64,000 nucleotides of DNA from Neobacillus pocheonensis. GTDB taxonomy: Bacteria > Bacillota > Bacilli > Bacillales > Cytobacillaceae. Position 1 is the stretch's first letter. Each line of letters starts with the position of its first letter. The translations under genes and the position numbers were made by a program. The stretch covers positions 3,100,001-3,164,000 of the forward strand of contig JAMQCR010000001.1 of NCBI GenBank assembly GCA_023702235.1, in the 5' to 3' direction. The notes under the pieces were generated by a model. The model made no database searches. It worked only from the letters and a program-made list of their open reading frames with translations, and was not told the DNA's origin. This document shows positions 30,214 to 38,481 of the stretch, piece after piece.

Positions 30214-31224
30214 TTAGTAAAGGTGACACGCAACTTGATGAGATGGCTTCACCTCCTTTAAGACGGGCTTATATTTAGAGCATTCCTCCTTTGCCATTGG
30301 ACAGCGCGGATGGAATGGGCATCCAGATGGCGGATTTACTGGGCTTGGCACATCTCCCTTTAAAATGGTCCTTACCTTTTTTTTCCGTGGATCTGATGAT
30401 GGTATTGCTGAAATTAGTGCCTTTGTGTATGGATGGAGGGGAGCGGCATAAAGACTTGTTTTTTCGGAAATCTCTACCATGTTACCTAAGTACATCACAC
30501 CAATTCGGTCACTCATATGTTTAACTACACTTAAGTCGTGGGCTATAAATAAGAAGGTTAAGTCAAATTCTTCCTGTAAATCTTTTAAAAGATTTAAAAC
30601 CTGTGATTGAACGGAAACATCGAGGGCGGAAACTGGTTCATCAGCTATGATTAATTTTGGCCTTAATGCCAGGGAACGGGCTATCCCAATTCTTTGACGT
30701 TGACCACCGGAAAACTCATGTGCATATTTGTAGTAGGCATCCTTCGGGAGTCCTACCTTTTCCAATAAATCCCTCACTTCCTTTTTTAATTCTGCCTGGC
30801 TTTTCTTTTTATAGTTATAAATTGGCTCAGCGACAATATCGCCTACCATCTGCATTGGGTTTAGTGAGGCATATGGGTCTTGAAACACCATCTGTAAATC
30901 TTTCCGAATCTCACGAAGTGATTTACCAGTCAGATTGGTAATATCCTTTCCATCGAAAATGATTTTCCCATCTGTCGGTTTTAACAATCTGAGAATTGTA
31001 CGGCCAGCAGTTGATTTCCCACATCCAGATTCACCAACTAGTCCAAAAGTTGTCCCTCTTTTAATCTTAAAAGAGAGATTATCTACAGCCTTTACATTCC
31101 CAACCGTGTGTTTAAAAAATCCACCCTTTACGGGATAATATAATTTCAAATTATGTATTTCTAGTAGATTTTTAGAATGAGAGGATAATTGACTTTTTTC
31201 ATTATGGATTGTTGTGGTGCTCAT
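30214..31224 (-). CDS. appF: Oligopeptide ABC transporter ATP-binding protein AppF
   Basis: ATPase of the App permease. Walker A GESGCGKST, signature FSGGQRQRIGIA, Walker B LIIADEP, and the C-terminal oligo_HPY region with cysteines (GCPFHPRCPMAKEEC), which in family members can hold an Fe-S cluster. 336 aa. It follows appD by four bases and precedes appA by about 32. Confidence 0.95.
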   Translation of the reverse strand: MSTTTIHNEKSQLSSHSKNLLEIHNLKLYYPVKGGFFKHTVGNVKAVDNLSFKIKRGTTFGLVGESGCGKSTAGRTILRLLKPTDGKIIFDGKDITNLTGKSLREIRKDLQMVFQDPYASLNPMQMVGDIVAEPIYNYKKKSQAELKKEVRDLLEKVGLPKDAYYKYAHEFSGGQRQRIGIARSLALRPKLIIADEPVSALDVSVQSQVLNLLKDLQEEFDLTFLFIAHDLSVVKHMSDRIGVMYLGNMVEISEKTSLYAAPLHPYTKALISAIPSSDPRKKKVRTILKGDVPSPVNPPSGCPFHPRCPMAKEECSKYKPVLKEVKPSHQVACHLY

Positions 31225-31228
31225 TACA

Positions 31229-32242
31229 TCACCCCTCCTGGTTTACTTTGTTCATAAAGTAAACGGCCACCTCGTGACCTTGTTCGACTTCTGCAAGGAA
31301 AGGGGTTATGGTATAACATTCTGGCATTGCCTTTGGACAACGATGCGCAAACCGACAACCAACCGTGGGCATTTTTGTAAGAGATGGGACAATTCCTTGG
31401 ATGGAACTTAATCTTTTTTCCTCTGCATCCATTTTAGGGATGGCACCCAATAATAAAGTTGTGTACGGATGCTTAGGATGATAGAACAATTGATCAACAT
31501 CCGTACGTTCCACAATTTTCCCCGCATACATGACAATAACTTCATCACATATTTCGGCTACTACTCCTAAATCGTGGGTGATAAGGATAACTGACATATC
31601 ATTTACTACTTGGATTTCTTTTAATAGTTCAAGGATTTGGGCTTGAACTGTTACATCAAGGGCGGTAGTTGGTTCGTCAGCAATTAATAGTTTGGGCTGA
31701 CAGGCAATTGCCATTGCGATCATAACCCGCTGTCTCATCCCACCTGATAATTGGTGAGGGTACTCATCAACAATTTTTTCGGGGCGAGATATACCAACTC
31801 TTTTTAATAATGCTATACTCTTGTGTCGAGCATCCCGTTTGGAGATTTTGAAATGGTTGAAAAGAACTTCTTGGAGTTGAAAACCGATTGAAAAAACTGG
31901 GTTTAGCGAGGTCATTGGTTCTTGGAAAATCATTGAAATATCTCTTCCGCGAATTTTATTGATTTGAACTTCAGACATTTTATCAAGATTAACTCCATCA
32001 AAAATGATTTCTCCTGATTTTACCTTCCCAATTCCTTGTGGCAACAATTGAATGATTGAAAGGCTTAGAACTGACTTTCCACAACCGGACTCACCTACTA
32101 CCCCAACAATTTGTCTGGTCTTTACCTTGAAAGAAACATTATCAACTGCATTATAATCTTTTCCTTCAATGTCAAATGCAGTTTCTAAATTTTTCACTTC
32201 GAGCAAGGGTGTCTCTTTATTTAGAGATGTTTTTGTATTCAT
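31229..32242 (-). CDS. appD: Oligopeptide ABC transporter ATP-binding protein AppD
   Basis: First gene of appDFABC. Walker A GESGCGKSV, signature LSGGMRQRVMIA, Walker B LLIADEP and a Cys-containing C-terminus (GCRFAHRCPKAMPEC). 337 aa. AGAAGGTG precedes ATG. The operon order D-F-A-B-C is the same as in B. subtilis, where the app system takes up peptides and can support competence when opp is inactive. Confidence 0.95.
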   Translation of the reverse strand: MNTKTSLNKETPLLEVKNLETAFDIEGKDYNAVDNVSFKVKTRQIVGVVGESGCGKSVLSLSIIQLLPQGIGKVKSGEIIFDGVNLDKMSEVQINKIRGRDISMIFQEPMTSLNPVFSIGFQLQEVLFNHFKISKRDARHKSIALLKRVGISRPEKIVDEYPHQLSGGMRQRVMIAMAIACQPKLLIADEPTTALDVTVQAQILELLKEIQVVNDMSVILITHDLGVVAEICDEVIVMYAGKIVERTDVDQLFYHPKHPYTTLLLGAIPKMDAEEKRLSSIQGIVPSLTKMPTVGCRFAHRCPKAMPECYTITPFLAEVEQGHEVAVYFMNKVNQEG

Positions 32243-32263
32243 TGTACACCTTCTAACTTTTTA

Positions 32264-32278
32264 ATTATTCTGTAAATT
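32264..32278. promoter_or_regulatory. Possible CodY site upstream of appD
   Basis: On the minus strand AATTTACAGAATAAT matches the CodY consensus with three mismatches, about 22 bases before the appD start. Its central CAGAATAAT is identical to that of the oppA candidate. CodY repression of app is known in B. subtilis; candidate only. Confidence 0.35.
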
Positions 32279-32393
32279 TAGGTTTTTTAACTAGAATTCT
32301 ATTACGAACTTATTACATTTGCAAGAATTTTTCATAAAAATGGTAATTCATATACAGATTAAGCAAAAAGAAATTTGTTTTTTAAAAGCATTT

Positions 32394-33182
32394 TTAGCCA
32401 AAATTATTACTATCTTTTATAAATTTAGAAGCAGGAATTGAAAACGAGAGTTTTGTTGAATAATCATGGGCCTTGTAATAATCTTCTACGATCGCAAAGC
32501 CTGCGGCATAACCTAACAATTTCGGAATTCGCCCCCCACCGTATAAAAGATTATCGTGAACTCTATCACTTTTTTTCTTCCCTAATTGACCTTTTAAATA
32601 TTTATCCCATAAGCCTAATAAATCCTTTTTTGTATACATTCTGCACCAATTTGCTAAATATTCTTTACCACAATTATTTAATACAGCATACTCTGCAAGA
32701 CCTTCAATTATGATAGAATCCAATAATGTGTATTCCTCCATCCTCTTATTTAGTTTACTTAACCTGCATACATGATGATATTCATGGACCAGTAGTGCCT
32801 CCAATTCCTTCGTGTCATCAATTTGAGAAAGGAATAAAAACATTTTATCAGGATATGAAACACCGGATTTGTCGCTTTCTGATCGAAAAAATAAACCTCC
32901 GGATTGATTTAAAGGAAACAGAAAGATTGGTATGTCAGGACCAGACCATTTCTTTTTATAATGTTGAAATAGACGTTCTGTATTTTCCCATATTTTTTGT
33001 TCTACCATCATCTCTAAACTCCACTTCGAAAGCCTTGATGGCCTATACATGCCAAATTTCATTAATTGATTATAAATTTCGTTTGCATTTTGTCCCTTAA
33101 AATATGGAATAAGCTTTTCACAAATTTCTGTTGGATGTTCAAACTCTTCTTTCAACCATTGATTTGTTCGGATGATTCCCAT
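32394..33182 (-). CDS. yjaZ: DUF2268 putative Zn-dependent protease YjaZ
   Basis: Predicted metallopeptidase of the YjaZ/DUF2268 family, 262 aa. The zinc motif HEYHH is in LLVHEYHHVCR (about residue 131) and a downstream EGLAEYAV helix supplies the likely third ligand. No signal peptide, so probably cytosolic. GGAGTGAGG precedes ATG. It lies between the app operon and fabF as in B. subtilis. The substrate is unknown. Confidence 0.88.
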   Translation of the reverse strand: MGIIRTNQWLKEEFEHPTEICEKLIPYFKGQNANEIYNQLMKFGMYRPSRLSKWSLEMMVEQKIWENTERLFQHYKKKWSGPDIPIFLFPLNQSGGLFFRSESDKSGVSYPDKMFLFLSQIDDTKELEALLVHEYHHVCRLSKLNKRMEEYTLLDSIIIEGLAEYAVLNNCGKEYLANWCRMYTKKDLLGLWDKYLKGQLGKKKSDRVHDNLLYGGGRIPKLLGYAAGFAIVEDYYKAHDYSTKLSFSIPASKFIKDSNNFG

Positions 33183-33253
33183 ATCCTCACTCCATTTTTT
33201 CCTGTATTCTATTGACCATTTTATGTATTATTTTTGGAGTGGTTCTTTGATAC

Positions 33254-33292
33254 AAAAAAATCGACCAAGACGAAGCCTTGGTCGATTTTTTT
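33254..33292 (-). terminator. fabH-fabF terminator
   Basis: Ten-pair stem ATCGACCAAG / CTTGGTCGAT flanked by seven A and seven T; lies three bases after the fabF stop. Confidence 0.92.
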
Positions 33293-33294
33293 CC

Positions 33295-34533
33295 TTACTC
33301 ATATTTTTTGAAAACAATGGTTGCATTATGTCCGCCAAAGCCTAAAGAATTGCTCATCGCTGCCTTGATCTCTTTTTTACGTGCTGTATTCGGTACATAA
33401 TCTAGGTCGCACTCTGGGTCTGGTGTTTCATAATTAATCGTAGGAGGAAGAATGCTATCCCTCATCGCTAGTAATGTAAAAATTGCTTCAACACCGCCAG
33501 CAGCGCCGAGAAGATGGCCAGTCATTGACTTTGTGGAGCTCATCGCCAGGTTGTAAGCATGAGTGCCAAAAACTTCTTTAACTGCAAGTGTTTCAAATTT
33601 ATCATTATATTCAGTACTTGTTCCGTGTGCGTTAATATAATCAATATCCTCTGGTTTAAGTCCGCCATCATTGATAGCCATTTTCATTGCACGGGCTCCA
33701 CCTTCACCACCAGGTGCAGGTGCTGTTATATGGTAGGCGTCACCTGTTGCACCATATCCAATAATCTCAGCATAAATTTTGGCACCACGAGCCAAAGCAT
33801 GCTCTAATTCTTCTAGGACAATAATCCCCGCTCCTTCACCTATTACAAATCCATCACGATTTTTATCAAATGGTCTACTTGCAGTTTTTGGGTCAGGATT
33901 TGTCGACAATGCTGTGTTGGCGCAAAAACCAGCAACAGACATTTTCGTTATTGGTGCTTCGGCTCCGCCTGTTACCATTGCATCGGCATCGCCACGCTGA
34001 ATAACTTTAAAAGCATCACCAATTGAGTTGGTTCCAGTTGCACAGGCTGTTACGGTACACGAATTGAAGCCTCTTGCACCAAGTGTAATGGAAACTTGCC
34101 CTGTTGCCATGTCTGGGATCAACATCGGGACAAAGAATGGACTCACCCGCTTGTATCCTCTCTTTTGGAAGATTTCGTATTGCTGCTCAAATGTTTCCAT
34201 TCCGCCAATACCGGAACCGATCCATACACCGACACGGTGGGAATTTTCCTCATTAATGGTAAGGTTAGCATCTTTCACCGCCATAATCGCTGAGGCAACA
34301 GCATATTGGGTGAACCGATCCATTTTTCTAGCATCTTTTCTATCCATAAAGTTTTCCGGATTAAAATCTTTTAATTCTCCAGATACTTTTGCTGGATACT
34401 CATCAGCATTTACCCTCGTTAATGGTCCAATCCCTGATTTTCCTTCCACAATATTTTTCCAAGTCGTTTCTGTGTCGTTACCAAGTGGAGTAACTGCTCC
34501 AATTCCCGTTACCACAACCCTACGCTTTTCCAT
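33295..34533 (-). CDS. fabF: 3-oxoacyl-[acyl-carrier-protein] synthase II FabF
   Basis: Condensing enzyme (KAS II) that extends acyl-ACP with malonyl-ACP. The catalytic triad is intact: Cys164 (TACATGTNS), His303 ([11 protein letters not shown]) and His340 ([11 protein letters not shown]). 412 aa, normal. AAGGGAG precedes ATG. It is transcribed with fabH, 56 bases apart, from a FapR-controlled promoter, and followed by a strong terminator. Confidence 0.97.
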   Translation of the reverse strand: MEKRRVVVTGIGAVTPLGNDTETTWKNIVEGKSGIGPLTRVNADEYPAKVSGELKDFNPENFMDRKDARKMDRFTQYAVASAIMAVKDANLTINEENSHRVGVWIGSGIGGMETFEQQYEIFQKRGYKRVSPFFVPMLIPDMATGQVSITLGARGFNSCTVTACATGTNSIGDAFKVIQRGDADAMVTGGAEAPITKMSVAGFCANTALSTNPDPKTASRPFDKNRDGFVIGEGAGIIVLEELEHALARGAKIYAEIIGYGATGDAYHITAPAPGGEGGARAMKMAINDGGLKPEDIDYINAHGTSTEYNDKFETLAVKEVFGTHAYNLAMSSTKSMTGHLLGAAGGVEAIFTLLAMRDSILPPTINYETPDPECDLDYVPNTARKKEIKAAMSNSLGFGGHNATIVFKKYE

Positions 34534-34589
34534 GTGTTACAACTCCCTTTCTATCTATCATTTCCCTATTCATTCTAATAAAAGTCTCT

Positions 34590-35521
34590 TTATTTTCCCC
34601 AACGAATGGCGATTGCTCCCCAGGTCAATCCACCGCCAAATCCTACCATGACAATGACATCATCGTCTTTAATTTTTCCGGCTTCCAGCTCTTCAACAAG
34701 GGAAATCGGTATCGAGGCAGAAGATGTATTTCCATATTTCTGAACTGTTTTCGACATTTTTTCGACAGGCAGCTCTAATCTTTGTCTAGAAGCCTCCATT
34801 ATACGAATATTGGCTTGATGCGGGATTAGGTAATCAACATCGTCTTTCGATAAGCCAGCCTTTTCGAGAACATTTAAACAGCTTTCACCCATTTGCCGTA
34901 CCGCAAATTTAAATACCTCTCGCCCATTCATAATGATAAATTCATCTTGGTATAGATGCTTTGCTCCTGTTCCATCTGCTCCAAGTTCAAATGCAAGAAT
35001 ACCTCGATTCTCAGAAACGGGCCGATTATTACTGCTCCAGCACCATCTCCAAATAAAACAGCCGTATTACGGTCGTTCCAGTCCGTAATTTTTGAAAGCT
35101 TTTCAACACCAATTACAAGAATATTTTTATAAACTTGAGTTTCGATAAATTGTTTTGCTGTAACAATCCCGTACATAAAGCCAGCACAGGCTGCACTAAC
35201 ATCCATTGCCGCTGCCTTTTTTGCACCCAAACGTTCTTGGAGAATACAGGCAACAGAAGGAAATGGATGATCTGGTGTAACAGTTGCTACTAAAATTAAA
35301 TCTATATCCATAGGAGTAATTCCGGCATTTTTTATCGCACTTTTTGCTGCTTCAAAGGCCATATCGGAAGTATCAATATTATCCTCGGCAATTCGGCGTT
35401 CTTCAATACCTGTTCTTGTACGAATCCATTCATCTGAAGTATCCATTACTTTTTCTAAATCAGCATTAGTGACTATTTTTTCTGGTAAATATCTTCCAAT
35501 CCCAACAATACCAGCTCTCAT
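34590..35521 (-). CDS. fabH: 3-oxoacyl-[acyl-carrier-protein] synthase III FabH, frameshifted
   Basis: KAS III, which starts fatty-acid synthesis from acyl-CoA and malonyl-ACP and helps set branched-chain content. Active-site Cys lies in AACAGFMYG, His in IPHQAN and Asn in [10 protein letters not shown]. The frame breaks at 35019-35021, where CCC should be CCCC: the corrected reading is [20 protein letters not shown]. The whole protein is then about 311 aa. The start MRAGIVG is chosen because the ATG three codons earlier is fused to AAGGAG with no spacing. Only one fabH is seen here, so a real null is unlikely. Confidence 0.93.
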
Positions 35522-35585
35522 TACTGCCATCTCCTTTTGAATTTGAAATTACTTTCTCTATGGTTCTAATGGTTATTATCAATTA

Positions 35586-35602
35586 TTATGACTTGGTACT
35601 AA
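35586..35602. promoter_or_regulatory. FapR operator upstream of fabH
   Basis: TTATGACTTGGTACTAA, sharing the right half ACTTGGTACTAA with the fabI operator at 2554. It lies about 65 bases upstream of the fabH start, in the promoter region. FapR control of fabHA-fabF is established in B. subtilis. Confidence 0.82.
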
Positions 35603-35730
35603 TTTTAACAAATAAAACAGGATTTAAGCAACTATTTAATCCACTTTTATCATCCGCTATTGTCCATACCTTTTATTAAAATAATCATAATCTAAATAAA
35701 GGAAAATTTATTAAAGGAGAATTAATTGCG

Positions 35731-35967
35731 ATGGAAGAAGACAATAAGAAACAAGATGAGAGAGATCGATTTACTCGTTTAATGTTTGGATCAGGAGGGG
35801 GAAATGAAAAAAAGGTCACACAGCCAACTACCGATCCATCTCAAGCCTCTATCGATTTTGATGAACTAATGGTAAACATTGATTCTCTTGTGGAATCCGC
35901 AAAGAACCTAAAGCCATTATTTCAAAAGGTCTATCCTTTGGTAGAACAAATATGGAAAAAGAAATAA
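35731..35967 (+). CDS. yjzB: Small acidic/basic protein, YjzB-like
   Basis: Hypothetical soluble protein of 78 aa with a charged N-terminus (MEEDNKKQDERDRFTRLMFG), a polar middle and an amphipathic helix at the end (DSLVESAKNLKPLFQKVYPLVEQIWKKK). AAAGGAGA lies ten bases before ATG. Assigned as YjzB from its place between comZ and fabH, as in B. subtilis; I cannot confirm the similarity from memory. Function unknown. Confidence 0.6.
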   Translation: MEEDNKKQDERDRFTRLMFGSGGGNEKKVTQPTTDPSQASIDFDELMVNIDSLVESAKNLKPLFQKVYPLVEQIWKKK

Positions 35968-36000
35968 GCTGCCACATTTGTAGCAGCTTATTTCTTTTTT
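35962..36000. terminator. Terminator between yjzB-like gene and comZ
   Basis: Stem AATAAGCTGC / GCAGCTTATT with an internal ACATTTGTA-type loop, then a T-rich run; the two genes converge on it. Confidence 0.82.
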
Positions 36001-36193
36001 ATTGATTTTCTTTTCGGGCGTCTTCGAAACCAAGTTCATAAGCTTCTTGCATAACTTGCGTGAAGAGTTCCATAAAGGGTTGAATCAAATCCATTGATAA
36101 TTCAACTCCAGCCTTATCTAATTGTTCTTTTGCTTCTGGTAAATACTTCATTGCGATAGCCATAAATTGGAACGATTTCTCTTGAGTTGTCAT
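35999..36193 (-). CDS. comZ: ComZ, late competence operon regulator
   Basis: 64-aa protein closely resembling ComZ, which in B. subtilis lowers expression of the comG DNA-uptake operon. The conserved core is FMAIAMKYLPEAKEQLDKAG with ELSMDLIQPFMELF. AAGGAG precedes ATG. In B. subtilis comZ is co-transcribed with med; here no med gene is present upstream, so comZ has its own or a different promoter. Confidence 0.9.
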   Translation of the reverse strand: MTTQEKSFQFMAIAMKYLPEAKEQLDKAGVELSMDLIQPFMELFTQVMQEAYELGFEDARKENQ

Positions 36194-36324
36194 ATGTATC
36201 TCCTTCTATTTCTTATTACAGTAATTTTCCACTTTTATTCTACCCTTTGTGCCCGGAAATGAAAAGATAATCTTCCTTGAATTCCATTATTTGTATTGAC
36301 AAACAAAAAATTATTTAAACCGCT

Positions 36325-36356
36325 AAAAAGCCCACAGGGAATAATTCCGGGGCTCC
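36325..36356 (-). terminator. yjaV terminator
   Basis: Compound hairpin on the minus strand: AGCCCC..GGGCT outer stem, GGAAT..ATTCC inner stem, then five T, right after the yjaV stop. Confidence 0.65.
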
Positions 36357-36359
36357 AAT

Positions 36360-37214
36360 CTATTTACAAAAATTATCGTACAAACGTTGTGTATGTTCCA
36401 TTTGCTCTGAAAGAGAGTCTGGAATTGTCGTTACTTTTCGAAGTGGGATTCTAATTATTTCTGTATCAGCTACCATTGACACCAGCTCGTGTTGGATTTC
36501 TTGATTGTCCTCAATATTTAAAAAAGCTGCGCATAAATCCCAATAGTTTTTTATCCCACTTTCAAGCAAATATTTACCTGGGTTCCTTGATTCGATAATT
36601 TCAATCATTGTTTCAATAACATCCTCAATAAATAGGGCATCCATGGTCCCTTCTCTAAACCCTTTTATTTCTTCATTCCTATTTAGTTTGGATAAAATGG
36701 TTTGTTGAAAAAGAAAAGTATTTGGCTGCCAAGGTCCATAAATTGTAGGTACATAAAATAGCTGGATATTATCACTTACATTTAAGGTCCGGTCTAAAAA
36801 TCCTTTGAGGTCAATTAAGGCTTGTGAATCAAGTGAACTAGTTAGCAACTGGATTGGGAGAATGAAGACAAGCGTTTTATTCTTATTTTTATTCCGTTCC
36901 AAATATGAAAGGATTGGTTGAATAAATGCTTCTTTTTTCAAAATTGCTTCGTTATAAAGCATAAAAAAGTCGTAAAGTGAAAAAATAATCATATTAATAG
37001 GTTTTTCTGGTTTACCAAGCAGAGACCATTCCAAAAATGATTGTTCTTCAAAATTTGCATTTCTTCCTATTTCAAGCCTTTTTTCTTCAAGAAAAGGTGT
37101 TTTACCAATGTTCTCAACACGAATTCCCTTTACTTCTATTCCCTTATCAAGTAAAGTTTTGCAGACATGAAAGCCCACAAAATCAAATACACCAAAAATT
37201 ATTGCCTTGTCCAT
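36360..37214 (-). CDS. yjaV: NAD(P)-binding epimerase-like protein YjaV
   Basis: Extended short-chain dehydrogenase-like protein of 284 aa, probably a Rossmann fold, but the glycine motif is weak (IIFGVFDFVGFHV in place of GxxGxxG) and no clear YxxxK pair is visible. A conserved VPTIYGPWQPNTFLFQQ segment follows the epimerase pattern. It may be non-enzymatic. GGGGAGGAA precedes ATG. Neighbour of yjaU on the same strand, as in B. subtilis; the cellular role is not known. Confidence 0.8.
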   Translation of the reverse strand: MDKAIIFGVFDFVGFHVCKTLLDKGIEVKGIRVENIGKTPFLEEKRLEIGRNANFEEQSFLEWSLLGKPEKPINMIIFSLYDFFMLYNEAILKKEAFIQPILSYLERNKNKNKTLVFILPIQLLTSSLDSQALIDLKGFLDRTLNVSDNIQLFYVPTIYGPWQPNTFLFQQTILSKLNRNEEIKGFREGTMDALFIEDVIETMIEIIESRNPGKYLLESGIKNYWDLCAAFLNIEDNQEIQHELVSMVADTEIIRIPLRKVTTIPDSLSEQMEHTQRLYDNFCK

Positions 37215-37293
37215 AATAAATTCCTCCCCAATCTTTCCTTAATGAATCCTATGCGGTTTCATTTGGAAATATTTCTTTTCAGGGAGGATGCCA

Positions 37294-38019
37294 TTAAAGA
37301 ACCGATTCATGACTTTTGAAGAATTTAATAAACATTCTACCTAGCTGCTGTTTTTTTTCGGGTAGTATATAACTCGTTTCAATTGTATCGATATTCTTAA
37401 CCATTTGCTGGATCAATTTGGATTGATTGTACGCTTTTCCACCAGACAAAACATGGATGATTTTAACAGGTACATCAAACTCTAATGTGACCCTTTCTTC
37501 CATGTTAAAAATATCTCTTTCCAGCAATTCCTGTTCCCTTTGATATGCAACCGTTAATTCCTTCATTACCTTTTTATAAAAAAACTTATGTTCCTTCTCC
37601 TGCTCAAGATGATACTTTAACGAAAGAATCGGATTAAGCAAAATTAATGACCTTAGGGTTCCTTTCATTTTCTCGACTAATTTTATTGCAATGAGAGCTC
37701 CCATTCCTTCAGCTAAAATATGAACTTTGTTATTTAGAATTTCACTTCGTATCACATGTTGATAAAGCCTTTGTGCTAGCTCAACAGCGTTTTCACTACC
37801 CCAATTGCGCCCATAAAGATTTGAGGAAAATATGGTGTATCCTGATTCTTTTAATTGATTAATAATGGCCAATTTCCCTTCATTCTGTGACCAGAAGCAT
37901 TTATTCTCGTCCACAAAATGTCGTTCATCACCGATAATTAAGATCCCAAATCCAGTGGGCTTTTCAGGGTAATGGATGATATTCCATTCCGTATCCATCT
38001 GAAAATTTCGGTTTTCCAT
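37294..38019 (-). CDS. yjaU: Alpha/beta hydrolase YjaU
   Basis: Alpha/beta hydrolase-fold protein of 241 aa and unknown substrate. The nucleophile-elbow position reads AEGMGAL (G-x-G-x-A with Gly-Met-Gly), where an active hydrolase would normally have Ser, so it could be inactive or use another residue. The start MENRNFQMD is set by AAAGGGGA upstream; the longer frame has no ribosome site. Precedes yjaV by 79 bases and is probably co-transcribed. Confidence 0.78.
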   Translation of the reverse strand: MENRNFQMDTEWNIIHYPEKPTGFGILIIGDERHFVDENKCFWSQNEGKLAIINQLKESGYTIFSSNLYGRNWGSENAVELAQRLYQHVIRSEILNNKVHILAEGMGALIAIKLVEKMKGTLRSLILLNPILSLKYHLEQEKEHKFFYKKVMKELTVAYQREQELLERDIFNMEERVTLEFDVPVKIIHVLSGGKAYNQSKLIQQMVKNIDTIETSYILPEKKQQLGRMFIKFFKSHESVL

Positions 38020-38227
38020 AGATAAATCCCCTTTTACATATTTCCTCAAATTATTGTATGTCATTTCACAAAAGATGAAAGGCAATTCGCCAATTTATTT
38101 TTCAACTATATCTGTTTTTTGAGCATATTCGCTTCCCAATTGACAAATGTCTATTTTGCAGTTTATATTTTTGAAATCATATGGTAAGATGAGAAAAGAT
38201 GTAAAATTGGTTTAGAGGTGAGAAATA

Positions 38228-38410
38228 GTGCGATACTTTTGGACTTTTTTCTGGTCATTTCTTCTTGTTGAAATGCTAACTTACGTAGTAAGTTCTATGA
38301 TTGGTTCTGCCTTTGATTTTAAAACTGGTGCCTTATTATCTGTAGTTGTAACTATTTTGGTATTCATTGTTTCAGCTTTGATTCCAAATGAACCAGTTGA
38401 ACACCATTAA
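38228..38410 (+). CDS. yjzD: DUF2929 membrane protein YjzD
   Basis: 60-aa protein with two membrane helices (about residues 3-26 and 32-52) matching DUF2929/YjzD. In B. subtilis YjzD is reported to be under Spo0A-related and YjcZ-like small-protein regulation; function is unclear. A GTG start is used with GAGGTGAGA upstream. Located between yjaU and clpB, convergent with clpB. Confidence 0.8.
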   Translation: MRYFWTFFWSFLLVEMLTYVVSSMIGSAFDFKTGALLSVVVTILVFIVSALIPNEPVEHH

Positions 38411-38418
38411 TGTTATGG

Positions 38419-38453
38419 AGAGGTCATCCTGCTTGCTAGGATGACCTCTTCTA
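38419..38453. terminator. Hairpin after yjzD
   Basis: Twelve-pair perfect stem AGAGGTCATCCT / AGGATGACCTCT with a seven-base loop. The T run is poor, but it lies between convergent genes. Confidence 0.7.
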
Positions 38454-38481
38454 CATCGTAATCATTTACATGTTTTTGGGC

